Source: Bacteroidota bacterium
Lineage (GTDB): Bacteria > Bacteroidota > Bacteroidia > UKL13-3
DNA: 45,716 bases
Assembly (NCBI GenBank): GCA_040388375.1
Contig: JAZKBU010000016.1
Location: 1 to 45,716 of the forward strand
Reading direction: 5' to 3'
The stretch's first letter is position 1. The number at the start of each line of letters is the position of its first letter. The notes beneath the pieces are model-generated. The model was not told the origin of the DNA. It saw only the letters and a list, made by a program, of their open reading frames with translations, and did not search any database. Of the stretch, positions 8,751 through 16,399 are shown piece by piece. The translations under genes were made by a program, and so were the position numbers.

Positions 8751-9464
8751 CTATTCACTTTTTGTTCCCCGCAACATATGCCTTTTCTTTGGTGGACCGT
8801 CTAGTTTTTCAATGGTTAATCCTACTTGCTGCATAGCTCTTTTTACATCGCCTTTAGAAGTATAAGTTACCAATATACCCTGCACAGCCAAAGCCTTATA
8901 CAATTGTTCAAAAATAGCTATATCCCATAACTCGGCTTGTTTGTTAGGTGCAAATGCATCCATGTATATTACATCAAAATAATTTTGTAAGGCTGCAAAT
9001 GAAAAGTCTTCCAGCTTAGCATGGTGTTTTACCAAAGTAAATTGCTCCTCAATAACTACAGGTATATTCCAATCGGCTACATGCATTTGGTTAAATACAG
9101 CTTGTTCATGCGTATTTAAACCATCGGTATAATTCAATTGCTTAATTAAATCTATAGCCAATGGAAACGCTTCTATACTATGGTAAACAATATGAATGTT
9201 TAGCTTTTTGGCTTCCATAAAAGTAAGGATGGCATTTAAACCCGTACCAAAACCCACTTCAAATAGGTGTACTGTTTTTTTCTCTGGGTTTGCAGCTACA
9301 AAAGCCTGCAATCCTTTGCCTATAAATACGTATAAACTTTCTTCTACAGCCCCGTTGCGCGAGTGGTAAGTTTCATCCATCTCAGGCACATATAAAGTGT
9401 GTGAACCGTCATTGGTGGTATATAACTCTATCTGATTGCTTGTTGAAATTGAATCGTTATCCAT
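8751..9464 (-). CDS. mnmD: tRNA (mnm5s2U34) methyltransferase MnmD
   Basis: A 237-residue SAM-dependent methyltransferase of the MnmC N-terminal-domain type. FEVGFGTGLNAIL at about 66-78 is the SAM-binding motif. YMDAFAPNKQAELWD carries the DAFxPxxxPELW-type catalytic motif of the family, and the C-terminal DGPPKKRHMLRG is the typical end of these enzymes. It methylates nm5U34 to mnm5U34 in the anticodon of several tRNAs. It is transcribed toward the FAD oxidoreductase gene as a probable pair. Confidence 0.9.
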   Translation of the reverse strand: MDNDSISTSNQIELYTTNDGSHTLYVPEMDETYHSRNGAVEESLYVFIGKGLQAFVAANPEKKTVHLFEVGFGTGLNAILTFMEAKKLNIHIVYHSIEAFPLAIDLIKQLNYTDGLNTHEQAVFNQMHVADWNIPVVIEEQFTLVKHHAKLEDFSFAALQNYFDVIYMDAFAPNKQAELWDIAIFEQLYKALAVQGILVTYTSKGDVKRAMQQVGLTIEKLDGPPKKRHMLRGTKSE

Positions 9465-9486
9465 GATTTTTAGTTGCTATACTTTC

Positions 9487-9555
9487 TTGTAGGCGAGGAC
9501 GCCAGCAAGGGCATGAGAACGGCTATAGAGCCGTTGTAGGCGTCCTCGCCTACAA
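9487..9555. repeat. Nested GC-rich inverted repeat
   Basis: A perfect 17-bp inverted repeat (TTGTAGGCGAGGACGCC at 9487-9503, complement at 9539-9555) encloses a second perfect hairpin (AACGGCT/AGCCGTT, 9518-9524 and 9529-9535, 4-base loop). The DNA is far more GC-rich than its surroundings. It lies between two same-strand genes and lacks a T-run, so it looks more like a REP- or MITE-type insertion than an ordinary terminator. Confidence 0.8.
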
Positions 9556-9568
9556 CATATGCATATAC

Positions 9569-10585
9569 TTACTTACCCACCTGCAAATAAATCATAACTG
9601 GTAAATGATCACTGTAACCATTCAGGTATTTCATGCCTGCAAAAGTTCTTAAAGGATTCCCTTTGTATTTCTCTTCTGTTTCCAGCATAAAGTTCTGCTT
9701 ATACACTTGTGCTGAACCTGCTACAAAGCTCACTTTTGATTTTTCGTTTAATAAATTAGCACTGATAATAATCTGATCCAACATGCTCCATTCGTTTTTA
9801 AACTTATGAGAGCCTTGTCCGTCCATGGCTAATTCTTTTACTGTATTGTATAACATTTTATCCTTTGTTTTGGCTACAGCACCCGTAGCGCCCAAAGTAC
9901 CCACCACTGACATATTGGTCGGTTCATCGTTTAAATCGCCCATGACTATAATATTGGCTTTGGCATCTTTGGCATAAATAGCATCGCAGGCTTTGCGTAC
10001 TTCTCCGGCCACATATATACGTTTAAACTCACTCTCCTTCTCCCCTTCTCTTCTGCTTGGCCAATGGTTCACCACAAAAAATATTTTCTCGTTATTTTTC
10101 AAAGTAATCTCAGCAATTAAAATATTGCGGGTATGGTCTCCATCTATGCCTTCACTGTTTATTTTAATGGTTTGTCCTTTGGCTTCTTTTACCAAACTGC
10201 TTTTGTATATAAAAGCATTGTCAATACCACGTTCATCTTCACCTTCAAAAAAAACTGTTTTGTAAGCCATTTTTTCTAATTGCTTATTTTTAGTTAAATC
10301 GGTTAATGCTTCAATGCTTTCTACCTCACACATGCCCAAAAAGTCAGCACCCATGCCATTGTTCATGCTGGCTATTACTTTAGCCATGTGGTCCAATTTA
10401 TTTAAATAGCGCTCGGTATTCCATTTGTATTTTCCTTCCGGCAAAAACTCTTCATCGTTTTTATTCGGGTTGTTAATGGTATCAAATAAATTTTCCTGAT
10501 TATAAAACGCCACACAAACTTTTTGTTGTGCTGTTACATTGCCCAATAGTAACAATGTGCCTATAAAAACTGCCATTTTTTTCAT
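9569..10585 (-). CDS. Exported endonuclease/exonuclease/phosphatase-family protein
   Basis: A 338-residue protein with a signal peptide (MKKMAVFIGTLLLLGNVTAQQ) and a complete EEP fold. The metal and catalytic motifs appear in order: FYNQENLFD near the start, GMCEVES with the metal-binding Glu, FVVNHWPSR with the catalytic His, MGDLNDEP and a terminal SDHLPVM. The family includes DNases, sphingomyelinases and phosphatases. This short secreted type is common in Bacteroidota, and its substrate is not known to me. It is a single gene, with a divergent promoter region on its 5' side. Confidence 0.88.
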   Translation of the reverse strand: MKKMAVFIGTLLLLGNVTAQQKVCVAFYNQENLFDTINNPNKNDEEFLPEGKYKWNTERYLNKLDHMAKVIASMNNGMGADFLGMCEVESIEALTDLTKNKQLEKMAYKTVFFEGEDERGIDNAFIYKSSLVKEAKGQTIKINSEGIDGDHTRNILIAEITLKNNEKIFFVVNHWPSRREGEKESEFKRIYVAGEVRKACDAIYAKDAKANIIVMGDLNDEPTNMSVVGTLGATGAVAKTKDKMLYNTVKELAMDGQGSHKFKNEWSMLDQIIISANLLNEKSKVSFVAGSAQVYKQNFMLETEEKYKGNPLRTFAGMKYLNGYSDHLPVMIYLQVGK

Positions 10586-10589
10586 GGCA

Positions 10590-10620
10590 CAATTTTAGTC
10601 GATTGTTGCCTGCTAAGCAA
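10590..10620 (-). promoter_or_regulatory. Candidate promoter of the exported EEP protein gene
   Basis: Read on the minus strand, TTG (10618-10620) is followed after 20 bp by TAAAATTG (10590-10597), one mismatch from TAnnTTTG. The ATG lies only 4 bp beyond, so the transcript would be almost leaderless. Confidence 0.3.
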
Positions 10621-10703
10621 TTTAAATATTGCTGCTTTTTATTACGTTAGCATTTTATTCGTAAGTTTATACAACAAAATTTAATTACATTGTTATTCAT
10701 TAT

Positions 10704-11801
10704 ATGAAAGGTCATTTATTTTCAAAATACATCCCCAATCAAAACCAAGGTTCCTTATTTGACCAATTGCTCAATTTGTTTTTACAAATGATGCAATATA
10801 CCAATGGCGATGTGGCAGAAACCCTGGAGTGGATGAACGAAGTGGACAGGGAACACCATTTTACCAATAACGAATACGGAATGGGTAACTTTATACAGGA
10901 CCTGAAAGACAAAGGTTATGTAAAAGAAAATCCGGCAGAGGGAACACTTGACCCCACCAGTAAAACCAACCAAACCATCAGGAAAAAAAGTTTGGAAGAA
11001 GTTTTTGGCAAGTTGAAAAAAGGAGGACGTGGTAACCACAAAACCAAATTTACAGGCCAGGGTGATGAAACCAATAGCGATACCCGCAAGTTTAACTTTG
11101 GCGATTCTATTGACCAGATTGACATAACGGCCAGTTTACACAATGCACAGGTTAATCATGGCATAGATACTTTTAGTTTAACGGAAGATGATTTAGAAAT
11201 CCGTGAGCGCGATTTTAAAACGCAAACTTCTACTGTGTTAATGATTGACATTAGCCATAGTATGATATTATATGGCGAAGATCGCATAACACCTGCTAAA
11301 AAAGTAGCCATGGCTCTGGCAGAATTAATTAAAACCAAATACCCGAAAGATACTTTGGATATTATTGTTTTCGGCAATGATGCATGGCCTATAGAAGTAA
11401 AGGATTTGCCTTATTTACAGGTAGGGCCTTTTCATACCAATACGTATGCAGGTTTGGAGCTAGCCGTGGATATTTTACGCAAACGTAAAAATGCCAACAA
11501 GCAAATATTTATGATTACCGATGGCAAACCTACCTGTTTAAAGGAAGGCAACGGCTATTACCAAAACAGCTTTGGTTTAGACAGAAAAGTAATCAATAAA
11601 ACCCTGACCATGGCCGCACAAGCCCGCAGGGTTAATATACCCATTACTACTTTTATGATTGCCAGCGACCCTTACTTACAACAGTTTGTGCGTGAGTTTA
11701 CACAAGTTAACAATGGCAAAGCCTACTACAGTGGACTCAACGGCTTAGGCGATTTTGTGTTTGAAGACTTTGAACGCGGAAAACGGAAAGTTGTTAAATA
11801 G
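10704..11801 (+). CDS. VWA-domain protein paired with a MoxR/BchI-type ATPase
   Basis: A 365-residue protein. The N-terminal half is charged and helical. The C-terminal half is a von Willebrand A domain with a complete metal-ion (MIDAS) site: DISHS at about residue 183 in VLMIDISHSM, a later Thr in NTYAGLELA and ITDGKPT. Such proteins commonly act with AAA+ ATPases as metal-chelatase-like or protein-remodelling pairs. The ATPase gene follows on the same strand 113 bp downstream, separated by an inverted repeat. The usual order in these systems is ATPase first, so the reversed order is worth noting. No signal peptide, so cytoplasmic. The target is unknown. Confidence 0.86.
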   Translation: MKGHLFSKYIPNQNQGSLFDQLLNLFLQMMQYTNGDVAETLEWMNEVDREHHFTNNEYGMGNFIQDLKDKGYVKENPAEGTLDPTSKTNQTIRKKSLEEVFGKLKKGGRGNHKTKFTGQGDETNSDTRKFNFGDSIDQIDITASLHNAQVNHGIDTFSLTEDDLEIRERDFKTQTSTVLMIDISHSMILYGEDRITPAKKVAMALAELIKTKYPKDTLDIIVFGNDAWPIEVKDLPYLQVGPFHTNTYAGLELAVDILRKRKNANKQIFMITDGKPTCLKEGNGYYQNSFGLDRKVINKTLTMAAQARRVNIPITTFMIASDPYLQQFVREFTQVNNGKAYYSGLNGLGDFVFEDFERGKRKVVK

Positions 11802-11898
11802 CTGCTGGCTACTGGCCTCTAGCTACTAGCCAAATATAAAATATAAACTTAAGTATAACAATTAAACAACATAAAGCCAGAGGCTAGCTGCCAGCAGC
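11802..11898. repeat. Imperfect long inverted repeat between the VWA and ATPase genes
   Basis: GC-richer arms (about 11802-11823 and 11876-11898, sharing GCTGCTGGC and GCCTCT in inverted orientation) flank an AT-rich core. The left arm starts right after the VWA stop codon. The DNA around 24182-24296 has the same design. It may be a dispersed repeat or a transcript-processing structure; no T-run marks it as a terminator. Confidence 0.6.
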
Positions 11899-11914
11899 CA
11901 AAGGCAAAACATAT

Positions 11915-13390
11915 ATGAACATAAAAACCATAGCTCAATTAAAAGCAAGCGGATACAAACCAAAAAGTGTAAAGCAAGAAATGCGTGATAACTTAATAGC
12001 CTTTTTAAAAGGAGGAAAAAATCCTTTTGAAGGCATACAAGGTTATGACGAAACCGTATTACCTCAATTACAAACTGCTATTTTATCTCAACACAATATT
12101 ATTCTGTTAGGTTTACGCGGACAGGCAAAAACACGTATTGCCCGTTTAATGTTAAACTTGTTAGATGAATATATTCCGGTAGTAGAAGGCTCAGAAATAA
12201 ACGATGACCCATTGGAACCTTTAAGCCGTTATGCTATTGATTTAATAGCCGAAAAAGGCGATGATACACCCATTACCTGGATGCACCGCAACGACAGATA
12301 TACGGAGAAGTTAGCCACGCCCGATGTAAGCGTAGCCGATTTAATTGGCGATGTGGACCCGATTAAAGCAGCTACTTTAAAGTTACATTATAACGATGAA
12401 CGCGTAATCCATTTTGGATTGATACCACGCAGTCACCGTTGTATTTTTGTGATTAATGAATTGCCCGATTTACAAGCCCGCATACAGGTTTCTTTGTTCA
12501 ATATTTTACAGGAAGGCGATATGCAGATACGCGGTTTTAAATTACGCTTACCATTGGATGTACAATTTGTATTTACAGCCAATCCTGAAGATTATACCAA
12601 CCGTGGCAGTATAGTTACGCCTTTAAAAGACAGGATTGACAGCCAGATATTAACCCACTATCCAAAAACTTTAGACATTTCTAAAACCATTACGCAACAG
12701 GAAGCAGCCATTAAGCCTGAGCAAAGAGCAGCTATTACTTCAAATGAGTTATTGAATAACCTCATTGAACAAATTGCCATGGAAGCACGCCAAAGCGAAT
12801 TGGTTGACCAAAAAAGTGGTGTATCAGCCAGGTTAACCATTAGCGCCATGGAAAACTTATACAGTGCAGCCGAACGCAGAATGTTATTGAATGGCGAGAA
12901 GAATACCCATTTGCGTATAGCCGATTTATTTGCCGTATTGCCAAGTATTACCGGTAAAGTAGAGTTGGTTTACGAAGGTGAATTGGAAGGAGCCAACAAT
13001 GTAGCCCAAAACCTGATTGGTAAAGCCATTCGTACCTTATTCAGCGAGCAATTTGCTAATCCTGAAAAAGTAAAAAAATCAAAGAAACCAAACCCGTATG
13101 CCGAAATTATTAATTGGTTTAACGATGGTGATATGATCAGTATTTTATCAACTGCTTCCAACCAACAATACGAAAGTGAACTGTTGAAAGTAAAAGGCTT
13201 AAAAGACATTGTGAAAACAACCTTGGGCAAAAGCAGCAAAGCCGATGAACTATTGATGATGGAATTTGTATTACATGGACTTTCAGAATTTAGCCAGTTA
13301 AGCAAACACCAGTTAAACAGCGGCTTTGAGTTTAAAGATTTAATGAGCAGCATGTTTAATATGGGTGCAGGAAGAGCGGAAGAAGAATAG
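11915..13390 (+). CDS. MoxR/magnesium-chelatase-like AAA+ ATPase
   Basis: A 491-residue AAA+ protein. Walker A is GLRGQAKT at residues 66-73. The Walker B region reads CIFVINELPDL, and FVFTANPEDYTNRG is the sensor-1-like strand found in MoxR and BchI proteins. A conserved-looking VSARLTISAMENLYSAAERR follows in the lid region. The C-terminal 150 residues are a helical extension. The pairing with the upstream VWA protein suggests a remodelling or chelatase-type complex. Neither cobalt/magnesium tetrapyrrole genes nor an obvious substrate gene lie nearby, so the client is unknown. The ATG at 11915 follows the inverted repeat by 16 bp. Confidence 0.88.
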   Translation: MNIKTIAQLKASGYKPKSVKQEMRDNLIAFLKGGKNPFEGIQGYDETVLPQLQTAILSQHNIILLGLRGQAKTRIARLMLNLLDEYIPVVEGSEINDDPLEPLSRYAIDLIAEKGDDTPITWMHRNDRYTEKLATPDVSVADLIGDVDPIKAATLKLHYNDERVIHFGLIPRSHRCIFVINELPDLQARIQVSLFNILQEGDMQIRGFKLRLPLDVQFVFTANPEDYTNRGSIVTPLKDRIDSQILTHYPKTLDISKTITQQEAAIKPEQRAAITSNELLNNLIEQIAMEARQSELVDQKSGVSARLTISAMENLYSAAERRMLLNGEKNTHLRIADLFAVLPSITGKVELVYEGELEGANNVAQNLIGKAIRTLFSEQFANPEKVKKSKKPNPYAEIINWFNDGDMISILSTASNQQYESELLKVKGLKDIVKTTLGKSSKADELLMMEFVLHGLSEFSQLSKHQLNSGFEFKDLMSSMFNMGAGRAEEE

Positions 13391-13403
13391 ATAATATCCA
13401 ATA

Positions 13404-13447
13404 TTTGCTACCAGTTGTACTGTAAGAAGTCTATAATTGGTAGCAAA
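13404..13447. repeat. Inverted repeat upstream of the HUH transposase gene
   Basis: TTTGCTACCA (13404-13413) and TGGTAGCAAA (13438-13447) form a 10-bp stem with a 24-base loop, ending 33 bp before the transposase ATG. The same word TTGCTACCA recurs inside the palindrome array downstream (14140-14148), which suggests that it belongs to the element, perhaps as its left end. Confidence 0.55.
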
Positions 13448-13480
13448 CAATATAGTCAAGCTAGTAGCATAATACCTCAT

Positions 13481-13942
13481 ATGCCAAACACCTATACCCA
13501 AATTCATATACATTTTATATTTGTTGTAAAATACCGTTCAGGGCTTATCCATGCAACATGGAAAAACGATTTGTATAAATACATTACAGGCATTGTACAA
13601 AACAACCAACATAAAATGATTGCCATTAATGGAATGCCTGACCATGTACATCTATTAATTGGCATGCGACCAACACAATCCTTATCAGATTTAATGCAGG
13701 ATGTAAAAGCCAATTCATCAAAATGGATTAATGAACAAAAATTAACGCCCGGTAGATTTGAATGGCAAGCTGGCTTTGGTGCATTTTCCTATAGTAAATC
13801 TCAATTAAAAAATGTGATTGCTTATATAGAAAACCAAGAGCAGCACCACGCTAATAAAACTTTCAGAGAGGAGTATATAGCCTTGTTAGAAGCATTTGAA
13901 GTGGAGTATAACGAACAATATATTTTTAAAGATTTGATTTAG
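13481..13942 (+). mobile_element. IS200-type / REP-associated HUH tyrosine transposase (Y1_Tnp)
   Basis: A 153-residue single-domain Y1 transposase, the size of IS200 TnpA. The metal-binding HUH motif is HVH in MPDHVHLLIG, and the catalytic Tyr is in AFSYSKSQLKNVIAYIENQEQHH. Both are intact. The enzyme nicks and joins single-stranded DNA at hairpins. I chose the ATG at 13481 (MPNTYTQIHIHF), where homologues begin; the longer TTG frame from 13415 runs through the inverted repeat. No TnpB/IscB gene is present. The seven-palindrome array immediately downstream suggests a RAYT-like enzyme with its cognate repeats. Confidence 0.88.
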
Positions 13943-13945
13943 TGG

Positions 13946-14387
13946 GTTTCGCCCCGATGTGGACGAAACATGTATACTACAGATGAACAAGAAGTATCGC
14001 CCCTATGGGGCTTATTTATTAGTTTTAGTCCTTGTCAGCTTACCGATGTTTCGTCCCTAAAGGGACTTTGTTTAGTTGCTATACTTGTTACTGACTTACC
14101 GATATGTTGTCCCGATGGGACTTTATTTGGCTGGTATACTTGCTACCAACTTACCGATATGTTGTCCCTACGGGACTGGCTTTTGCTGATATTTCGTTGT
14201 TACTAGCCTCACATTAAACTATTCGAATTTGCCTTAATCCCTTTAGGGATTACATATCGGTATAAAAAATTTACCGAAAACACCAAGCCCGCATCGGTAA
14301 CATCGGTAGTCCCTTTAGGGACGAAACATCGGTAAACTCCAGTAAGGACAGTACATCAGTAAGCCCCATCGGGGCGTCATATCCGTA
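13946..14387. repeat. Mirrored array of seven short palindromes (REP-like)
   Basis: Seven palindromic cores: 13946-13969, 13999-14011 (GCCCC-TAT-GGGGC), 14053-14066 (GTCCCTAAAGGGAC), 14109-14121, 14164-14176, 14236-14251 and 14309-14322, followed by GCCCCATCGGGGC at 14363-14375 as an eighth, related core. The three central direct copies each read TACCGATRTKTYGTCCC and start at 14041, 14097 and 14152 (period 55-56 bp). The next two are in the opposite orientation, ending in ATCGGTA. The GCCCC-type cores lie at both outer ends, so the array is roughly symmetrical. There is no convincing gene in this stretch of more than 400 bp. Confidence 0.85.
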
Positions 14388-14419
14388 ACCACCCAACTAC
14401 AATAAACAGCCCACACAAT

Positions 14420-14449
14420 TTTGCAGACGAATATGCCTTCTTTGCATAA
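14420..14449 (+). promoter_or_regulatory. Candidate LytTR-binding direct repeat upstream of the kinase gene
   Basis: TTTGCAGAC (14420-14428) and TTTGCATAA (14441-14449) are direct 9-bp repeats with 21-bp spacing, the geometry known for LytTR regulators (9-bp repeats, 12-13 bp apart). The start of the kinase gene lies 63 bp downstream. The same repeat occurs before the TonB-dependent receptor gene. Confidence 0.6.
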
Positions 14450-14512
14450 CAGATTTGTTTTGTTATATTTAAGTAATGACATTTGGCACTGTTAAATTGT
14501 TAAATTCGTATC

Positions 14513-15565
14513 ATGAAAAAGTCCATTGTAGTACTCTTGCATATCGGTTTCTGGTTATGCTATTTAGTACTCATTATGGTCATATTAGGCGTATTGTTTG
14601 GCGACAACGAAACAACATCGCAAGCACGAGTAGCCAATGCTTTTAATATCCTTATTTACTTTGCACTGGTTCCCTCGGCCATTTCATTTTACCTGTTTTA
14701 TTTTTTCTTATTTACCCGGTACATTCAACAAAAAAAATTCTTACTGGCCGTTTTGTATGGCATAGCCATCGCTTTTGTTGCCGCTTTTATTGGCTATATT
14801 TTATTGCAATGGATTGTTATTAGCGATGACGACAATTGTATAGAAAACGAAAGTAATATGACCATTACTGCCATGGTTCTTTTTATGACCTTTATTACTT
14901 TGGTGTGTGGCATTATAGCCTTGGTTATAAAGGGTTTTATTACCTGGTTTGAAGAGGTAAAGCTAAAAGATGAATTAGCCATTAAAAACCGTGAAATTGA
15001 ATTGGCTTTGGTTAAATCACAATTAGATCCTCATTTTTTATTCAATACCATTAACAATATTGATGTATTAATTTTAAAAAATGCAGAACAGGCATCTGAT
15101 TATTTAAACAAGCTATCGGACATTATGCGCTTTATGCTTTTTGAAACCAAAACAGAGCAGGTATTATTAAGCAAAGAAATTGAATACATTGAAAAGTATA
15201 TTGAACTACAAAAAATAAGAACAGCCAATTTGAGCTATGTTCACTTTACAGTTACTGGCAACCCAAATGGTAAAAGCATTGCCCCTATGGTGTTTATTCC
15301 TTTTATTGAAAATGCATTTAAACATACCCATAATAAAAAACTGGTTGATGCTATCAATATTCAAATCATCATAAACCCAAATAGCATTGAACTGATTTGT
15401 GAAAACAAATACGACCCACATAGACAAACGCCATCGGCTAATAATGGTTTAGGCAATATACTTATCAAAAAAAGACTGGCATTATTATATCCTCACCAAC
15501 ATACTTTAACCATAAGCAATCAAAACGAATTGTATAGCATACATTTAACAATTACACATGGATAG
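14513..15565 (+). CDS. LytS/YehU-type sensor histidine kinase
   Basis: A 350-residue membrane kinase of the HPK8/His_kinase type. Four membrane segments (about 5-29, 43-66, 78-104, 117-139) are followed by a short coiled linker. The phosphoacceptor His174 lies in LDPHFLFNTINNID, and the ATPase part holds FIPFIENAFKHTHNKK (N box) and NNGLGNILIKKRL. The last 8 bp overlap the LytTR regulator gene, so the pair is cotranscribed. The loops outside the membrane are short, so the signal is probably sensed in the membrane itself; it is unknown. Confidence 0.94.
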   Translation: MKKSIVVLLHIGFWLCYLVLIMVILGVLFGDNETTSQARVANAFNILIYFALVPSAISFYLFYFFLFTRYIQQKKFLLAVLYGIAIAFVAAFIGYILLQWIVISDDDNCIENESNMTITAMVLFMTFITLVCGIIALVIKGFITWFEEVKLKDELAIKNREIELALVKSQLDPHFLFNTINNIDVLILKNAEQASDYLNKLSDIMRFMLFETKTEQVLLSKEIEYIEKYIELQKIRTANLSYVHFTVTGNPNGKSIAPMVFIPFIENAFKHTHNKKLVDAINIQIIINPNSIELICENKYDPHRQTPSANNGLGNILIKKRLALLYPHQHTLTISNQNELYSIHLTITHG

Positions 15566-16259
15566 GTACAACTGTATAATTATAGAAGACGAACCGTTGG
15601 CTTTGGAAAGAACCAAAGACTTTGTAAACAAAATACCTTTTTTACAGCTTTGTGCCACATTTGACAATGCTTTAACCGGGTTAATGTACCTGCAAAATAA
15701 TCAGGTTGATTTGCTTTTTTTAGACATCAATATGGATGAGCTATCAGGCATTGAATTGCTGGAAAGTTCAAACATTACTTGTCAGGTAATTATTACCACT
15801 GCTTACCAGGAATATGCTTTAAAAGGATATGAACTGAACGTAACTGATTATTTATTAAAACCTTTTACTTTCAATCGGTTTTTACAGGCTGTCAACAAAG
15901 CGCAAAAAAATATATTAGTTCCAACTATTGACGCAGCTCCCAATGATTTCATTTTTATAAAAACAGAAAACCGCTTAGAGAAAGTGGCCTTTAACGATAT
16001 TATATTTATTGAAGGCATGCGCGATTATAGAAGAATACATACGCTCCATAAACGTATTATGACTTTACAAAACTTTAAGGAGCTGGAGCAAATAATCCCC
16101 CCACATATTATTTGCAGGGTTCATAAATCGTATATGGTGGCCTTAAATAAAATTGACTCTATTGAACGCAGTCGGATTAAAATAGCCAATCAAAGTATTC
16201 CTATTTCTGATACTTATAAGGAGCAGTTTTTCCAAATCATCAACAATAAAACTTCTTAA
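15558..16259 (+). CDS. LytTR-family response regulator
   Basis: A 233-residue regulator. The receiver domain has the acidic pocket EDE at 10-12, phosphoacceptor Asp56 in LLFLDINMDEL, and TT/Lys further on (IITTAY, LLKPF). The C-terminal LytTR DNA-binding domain (about 130-230) shows FIKTENRLEKVAFNDIIFIE, FKELEQIIPPHIICRVHKSYMV and IPISDTYKEQF. It is activated by the upstream kinase. Direct repeats with the LytTR geometry precede both this operon and the next gene, so it probably controls itself and the TonB-dependent receptor. That control is inferred. Confidence 0.95.
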   Translation: MDRYNCIIIEDEPLALERTKDFVNKIPFLQLCATFDNALTGLMYLQNNQVDLLFLDINMDELSGIELLESSNITCQVIITTAYQEYALKGYELNVTDYLLKPFTFNRFLQAVNKAQKNILVPTIDAAPNDFIFIKTENRLEKVAFNDIIFIEGMRDYRRIHTLHKRIMTLQNFKELEQIIPPHIICRVHKSYMVALNKIDSIERSRIKIANQSIPISDTYKEQFFQIINNKTS

Positions 16260-16279
16260 AAATAATTTTCACAAACCAT

Positions 16280-16309
16280 TTGGCAGACATAAAAAGCCAG
16301 TTTGCAGAT
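16280..16309 (+). promoter_or_regulatory. Candidate LytTR-binding direct repeat upstream of the TonB-dependent receptor
   Basis: TTGGCAGAC (16280-16288) and TTTGCAGAT (16301-16309) are direct repeats spaced 21 bp, the same words and spacing as at 14420-14449. The receptor ATG lies 90 bp downstream. The region between 16260 and 16399 holds no gene. Confidence 0.6.
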
Positions 16310-16399
16310 ACCTTTATTGGGCTGGCATAGTATAATAGCTGCGCCCCTTTCATTCATTCACTTTTGCATCAAAATAAGTATTCAAACAAAAGTTTATTC

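Noticed and set aside
9487-9555. Ordinary rho-independent terminator
   Set aside because: The stem is long and strong, but no T-run follows in either direction and the inner nested hairpin is atypical.
13970-14206. A 78-residue open frame
   Set aside because: It runs through three palindromic repeat units and its peptide merely repeats them; no protein-like composition.
13946-14387. CRISPR-like array
   Set aside because: The units are palindromes in two orientations, the intervening DNA is related between copies rather than unique, and no cas gene is near. REP-like elements fit better.
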